A program made the position numbers and the translations under genes. DNA of 9,418 nt. Source: an uncultured Alphaproteobacteria bacterium. GTDB lineage: Bacteria; Pseudomonadota; Alphaproteobacteria; HIMB59. Location of the stretch: assembly GCA_902632575.1 (NCBI GenBank), contig CACPCY010000021.1, forward strand, positions 1 to 9,418, given 5' to 3'. The notes beneath the pieces are model-generated. The model did no database searches and was not told the origin of the DNA. It saw only the letters and a program-made list of their open reading frames with translations. Positions 7,048 through 9,418 of the stretch are shown here, piece by piece; within the stretch, counting starts at the first letter, position 1; each line of letters starts with the position of its first letter.

Positions 7048-7759
7048 GAAGAGAGTTTATTGTAATTCAATTATAAAGCAGGGTAGCACTTATGAGCTAG
7101 AAAAAAAGTATTATATCCATCTTGTAAAAGTTATAAGGCTTAAAATAGGAGATGAGATCTCTTTGTTTAACAACATTTCTGGGGAATGGAAATGCGAAAT
7201 AATTGATATCAAAAAAAATTTTTTAAAAGCGAAATCAATAAGTCAAATTTCATCACCTCGAACAGAAACTTTGATAGACTTAATGTTTTCTCCCATTAAA
7301 TACCAAAACAGTGAGTCAATTATAAGGCAATCAACTGAGATGGGTGTGAGATGCCTGTTTCCGACAACATTTAATAGAACTATAAACACAAAGATTAATC
7401 TTGATAAGTTTAATACATATGCAGTAGGAGCTGCTCAACAAAGTGGAAGGTTATCAATACCGAATATAGACAAGTTAATTGATCTCAAAAATAGGTCTAA
7501 TATCATATCTGAAAAAACAGTGCTGATGTTTGATGAAAATCTCAAAGGGATTCATTTATCCCAAGCTAAAATTAAATCAAATAGTGAAATTTTAGTTATC
7601 ATAGGACCTGAAGGGGGTTTTGAGGAGGAGGAAAGAGCATTTATTTCAGATAGCTCGAAAAATTTCTACAATGTGAGTCTTGGTCCGAACATCTTAAAAG
7701 CAGATACAGCAGTTATTGCCGCACTTAGTCTTACGTTTCATTATTTATACGAAAATTAG
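7046..7759 (+). CDS. rsmE: 16S rRNA (uracil-1498-N3)-methyltransferase
   Basis: RsmE methylates U1498 of 16S rRNA in the small ribosomal subunit, using S-adenosylmethionine. From ATG at 7046 the product is 237 residues, a normal length for this SPOUT/trefoil-knot family. The N-terminal PUA-like domain begins MKRVYC and includes HLVKVIRLKIGDEISLF (about 25-41). The methyltransferase domain has STEMGV (about 96-101), AAQQSGR (129-135), the knot motif IIGPEGGFEEEE (about 185-196) and SLGPNILKADTAVIAAL (about 211-227). The last is usually LGxRILRTETA, so the substitutions K-A-D are unusual while the backbone motif is intact. The ATG was chosen over a TTG three codons upstream because it matches the family N-terminus. 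A perfect TATAAT lies 8 bases before the ATG and no Shine-Dalgarno is visible, so the mRNA may be leaderless. The ubiA/rsmE pairing recurs in alphaproteobacteria, there usually co-oriented; here they diverge. Confidence 0.93.
   Translation: MKRVYCNSIIKQGSTYELEKKYYIHLVKVIRLKIGDEISLFNNISGEWKCEIIDIKKNFLKAKSISQISSPRTETLIDLMFSPIKYQNSESIIRQSTEMGVRCLFPTTFNRTINTKINLDKFNTYAVGAAQQSGRLSIPNIDKLIDLKNRSNIISEKTVLMFDENLKGIHLSQAKIKSNSEILVIIGPEGGFEEEERAFISDSSKNFYNVSLGPNILKADTAVIAALSLTFHYLYEN
7070..7075 (-). promoter_or_regulatory. Candidate -10 box for the ubiA-LPS operon
   Basis: On the minus strand a perfect TATAAT lies 22 bases upstream of the ubiA ATG, inside the rsmE coding region. A start about 7 bases downstream would leave a leader of roughly 15 bases. 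No convincing -35 element is visible. Because all genes downstream to the lpxL-like gene overlap, this is the most likely promoter region for the whole block. Confidence 0.45.
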
Positions 7760-7809
7760 CCAATTTTAGCGACATCCTGTCAATATACTGTCCTAAAAAG
7801 TTTAATAAT
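7760..7809. promoter_or_regulatory. The only intergenic spacer: candidate cox promoter region
   Basis: These 50 bases between rsmE and coxB hold a possible -10 box TATACT (7784-7789), which would start transcription near 7796 and leave a leader of about 14 bases. Around it are three short related tetrads: GACA (7771-7774), TGTC (7778-7781) and TGTC (7789-7792). The first two form a small inverted repeat with a 3-base gap, and the CTGTC words at 7777 and 7788 repeat at an 11-base spacing, about one helical turn. This could be an operator or chance. At the left edge, AAAATT/AATTTT arms (7752-7757 and 7762-7767) make a weak AT-only hairpin at the rsmE stop, too weak to call a terminator. No convincing -35 box is seen. 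Confidence 0.4.
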
Positions 7810-8667
7810 ATGCATTTAATGAAATCGATTTTAAGTTTTGTTTTTTTATTCACCACCCAATCAATATACGCAAAAAGTGCAAATGATTGGCAACTAGGAT
7901 TTCAAAATCCTGCTACAGATCTTATGAACAGTGTTGTTGGTCTTCATAACGGGATACTTATTATAATGACACTTGTCACACTATTTGTGCTTTTCCTACT
8001 TTTTTATGTATCTTTCAGATTTAGTGCAAAAAGAAATCCAATACCTTCAACCACAACTCACAATACAATTATTGAAGTTCTTTGGACTGCAATTCCTGTT
8101 ATAATCCTTTTCGTTATAGCCATACCATCTTTTAAGCTCATATATAAACAAGAAAAAAGTGAAGATTATGATATGACAGTAAAAGTTATTGGTCATCAAT
8201 GGTATTGGGAGTACGAATATCCTGATCATGGAGATTTTTACTTTGAAAGTTATATGATCCAAGACATTGACTTAGAAGAGGGCGATCTTAGACTCTTAAC
8301 TGTCGACAATCCCTTAGTAATACCTGCTAATAAAAATATTCAAATATTAATAACTGCGGGAGATGTTCTTCATAGTTGGGCAGTTCCTTCAATGGGACTT
8401 AAAACCGATGCAGTTCCTGGTAGGTTAAATGAAACTTGGGTCAATGTTAAAGAACCGGGGGTTTACAGAGGTCAATGTTCAGAAATCTGTGGATCTGGCC
8501 ATGGTTTTATGCCGGTGGTTGTAAAAGTATTACCAGAAAATGAATTTATGGCATGGGTTAATGAGGCTAAAAATAATTTTGCTGTAAATGAAGACTTACA
8601 ATTAGAAGAACAAAAAGAAATTACTATTTCAAGAAATATTATTCAATTAGAGGAGAAAAATTTATGA
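7810..8667 (+). CDS. coxB: Cytochrome c oxidase subunit II (aa3-type)
   Basis: Subunit II receives electrons from cytochrome c through its CuA centre and passes them to subunit I. The 285-residue product has a secretion signal with a likely cut after SIYA (about residue 21), then two membrane helices (about 46-70 and 90-112) and a periplasmic cupredoxin domain. The CuA ligands are visible: H188 in DVLHSW, and C223, E225, C227, H231 and M234 in [12 protein letters not shown]. The aromatic electron-entry patch is QWYWEYEY (130-137). There is no extra C-terminal heme c motif, so this is the plain aa3 form. About 40 residues follow the last core strand, rich in Glu and Asn. A second ATG at 7819 would give a more standard signal peptide (MKSILSF) and cannot be excluded as the true start; neither has a clear Shine-Dalgarno. 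The TGA overlaps the coxA ATG by 4 bases (ATGA). Confidence 0.97.
   Translation: MHLMKSILSFVFLFTTQSIYAKSANDWQLGFQNPATDLMNSVVGLHNGILIIMTLVTLFVLFLLFYVSFRFSAKRNPIPSTTTHNTIIEVLWTAIPVIILFVIAIPSFKLIYKQEKSEDYDMTVKVIGHQWYWEYEYPDHGDFYFESYMIQDIDLEEGDLRLLTVDNPLVIPANKNIQILITAGDVLHSWAVPSMGLKTDAVPGRLNETWVNVKEPGVYRGQCSEICGSGHGFMPVVVKVLPENEFMAWVNEAKNNFAVNEDLQLEEQKEITISRNIIQLEEKNL
8651..8655 (+). promoter_or_regulatory. Strong Shine-Dalgarno site for coxA
   Basis: AGGAG sits 8 bases before the coxA ATG and inside the last codons of coxB. It is the clearest ribosome binding site in the window, where most other starts have none. It fixes the coxA start and, with the ATGA overlap, suggests that the two core oxidase subunits are made in a coupled but independently strong way. 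Confidence 0.85.
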
Positions 8668-9418
8668 GTTATGACACGACGACAGTTGATGACCATCACG
8701 ATCATAAACCTGGTTTTTTTGTCAGATGGTTCTTTTCAACTAATCACAAAGATATAGGTACTCTATATATAATTTACGCGATTATAGCAGGAGTAGTTGG
8801 CGGTGCTTTATCTGTGATTATGAGAATGGAATTAGCTGAACCTGGAATGCAATTTGTTTCAGATGGGCAAATGTGGAATGTAATAATTTCTGCTCACGGA
8901 CTTTTGATGATATTTTTTGTCGTTATGCCTGCACTGATTGGAGGTTTTGGAAATTGGTTTGTACCTCTTATGATCGGAGCACCTGATATGGCTTTCCCAA
9001 GATTAAATAACATTAGTTTTTGGCTATTAGTTCCCTCTTTGTTTTTAATTGTTGGATCTATGTTTGTTGGTAGTGGTGCAGGTACAGGATGGACTATATA
9101 CCCACCATTAAGCTCCATGACAGGTCACAGTACGCCCGCAGTTGATATGGCAATTTTTTCTCTTCATTTAGCTGGTGCGTCCTCAATACTTGGGGCAGTT
9201 AATTTTATTACAACCATTTTAAATATGAGAGCACCTGGAATGACTCTACACAAAATGCCTCTTTTTGCTTGGGCAATGTTGGTAACAGCTTTTTTACTAT
9301 TGTTAGCTGTGCCAGTTTTGGGAGGTGCAATAACAATGCTTTTAACTGATAGAAATTTTGGAACCACTTTCTTTGATCCAGCCGGTGGTGGAGATCCTGT
9401 GCTATTTCAACACTTATT
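8664..9418 (+). CDS. coxA: Cytochrome c oxidase subunit I (partial, 3' end outside window)
   Basis: The frame is open from ATG at 8664 to the window edge: 251 complete codons and two bases, about half of a protein normally near 530 residues. Subunit I holds heme a and the heme a3-CuB oxygen-reduction site and pumps protons. A His/Asp-rich N-terminus (VDDHHDH) precedes the conserved [15 protein letters not shown] (21-35). H78 in [11 protein letters not shown] is the low-spin heme a ligand. GGFGNWFVP and [13 protein letters not shown] carry N97, D108 and N115, which match the D-pathway proton-entry residues of Paracoccus oxidase (N113, D124, N131). [14 protein letters not shown] (about 136-149) and [16 protein letters not shown] (about 166-181) are also typical. 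Five membrane segments are visible. The CuB ligands and active-site tyrosine lie beyond the edge. The start has a strong AGGAG Shine-Dalgarno and overlaps coxB by 4 bases. Confidence 0.97.
   Translation, partial: MSYDTTTVDDHHDHKPGFFVRWFFSTNHKDIGTLYIIYAIIAGVVGGALSVIMRMELAEPGMQFVSDGQMWNVIISAHGLLMIFFVVMPALIGGFGNWFVPLMIGAPDMAFPRLNNISFWLLVPSLFLIVGSMFVGSGAGTGWTIYPPLSSMTGHSTPAVDMAIFSLHLAGASSILGAVNFITTILNMRAPGMTLHKMPLFAWAMLVTAFLLLLAVPVLGGAITMLLTDRNFGTTFFDPAGGGDPVLFQHL

Noticed and set aside
7752..7767. Terminator hairpin after rsmE
   Set aside because: The stem is six A/T pairs with a 4-base loop and no following U-run; too weak to call.
8047..8262. Minus-strand open frame opposite coxB
   Set aside because: It is antisense to the conserved second membrane helix and the aromatic patch of CoxB, with no family resemblance.
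8894..9367. Two minus-strand open frames (8894-9118 and 9164-9367) opposite coxA
   Set aside because: They lie antisense to conserved subunit I helices; their proline/alanine-rich translations are mirror images of the membrane segments.
1..9418. CRISPR arrays, insertion sequences, tRNA genes, phage or defence genes
   Set aside because: No spaced direct repeats, transposase motifs, cloverleaf-like segments or defence-type domains were found; nearly every base is explained by ordinary core genes.

Overview
The window is a gene-dense, AT-rich piece of a bacterial chromosome. Its protein motifs and gene associations fit an alphaproteobacterium with a small, streamlined genome, such as a SAR11/Pelagibacterales-like or similar marine lineage. 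The clues are the strong A/T bias, lysine/asparagine/isoleucine-rich proteins, almost no intergenic DNA, overlapping genes, an LPS cluster (msbA, DUF374, waaA, lpxK) next to xseA, a ubiA/rsmE pair, and an aa3-type oxidase locus starting coxB-coxA. The lineage is an inference from these clues, not from a search.

Layout, left to right. (1) Positions 1-828, plus strand: the C-terminal two thirds or so of xseA (exonuclease VII large subunit), cut by the window edge. (2) Positions 823-7047, minus strand: six genes whose ends all overlap. Read in transcription order they are ubiA, msbA, a DUF374 acyltransferase-like gene, waaA, lpxK and an lpxL-like late acyltransferase. (3) Positions 7046-7759, plus strand: rsmE, divergent from ubiA, the two start codons interlocking in the single tetranucleotide CATG. 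(4) Positions 7760-7809: the only non-coding DNA in the window (50 bases), with a candidate cox promoter. (5) Positions 7810-9418, plus strand: coxB and the first 251 codons of coxA, which runs off the right edge. coxA is open to the window end with no stop, so a stop-delimited gene list could miss it.

How the genes work together. The minus-strand block is a lipid A module. LpxK phosphorylates the lipid A disaccharide, WaaA adds Kdo, the LpxL-like enzyme adds a secondary acyl chain, MsbA flips the product across the inner membrane, and the DUF374 protein is an acyltransferase-like partner of unknown substrate. ubiA, the ubiquinone-pathway prenyltransferase, heads this block. On the right, coxB and coxA encode the core of cytochrome c oxidase, the end point of the quinone-dependent respiratory chain. 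rsmE (16S rRNA methylation) and xseA are housekeeping genes.

I see no CRISPR array, mobile element, toxin-antitoxin pair, phage gene, tRNA or rRNA, and no evidence for a new biological system. The most interesting signals are architectural: shared start and stop codons, a probable leaderless rsmE transcript, an unbroken chain of overlaps, and a few substitutions in otherwise well-conserved motifs.
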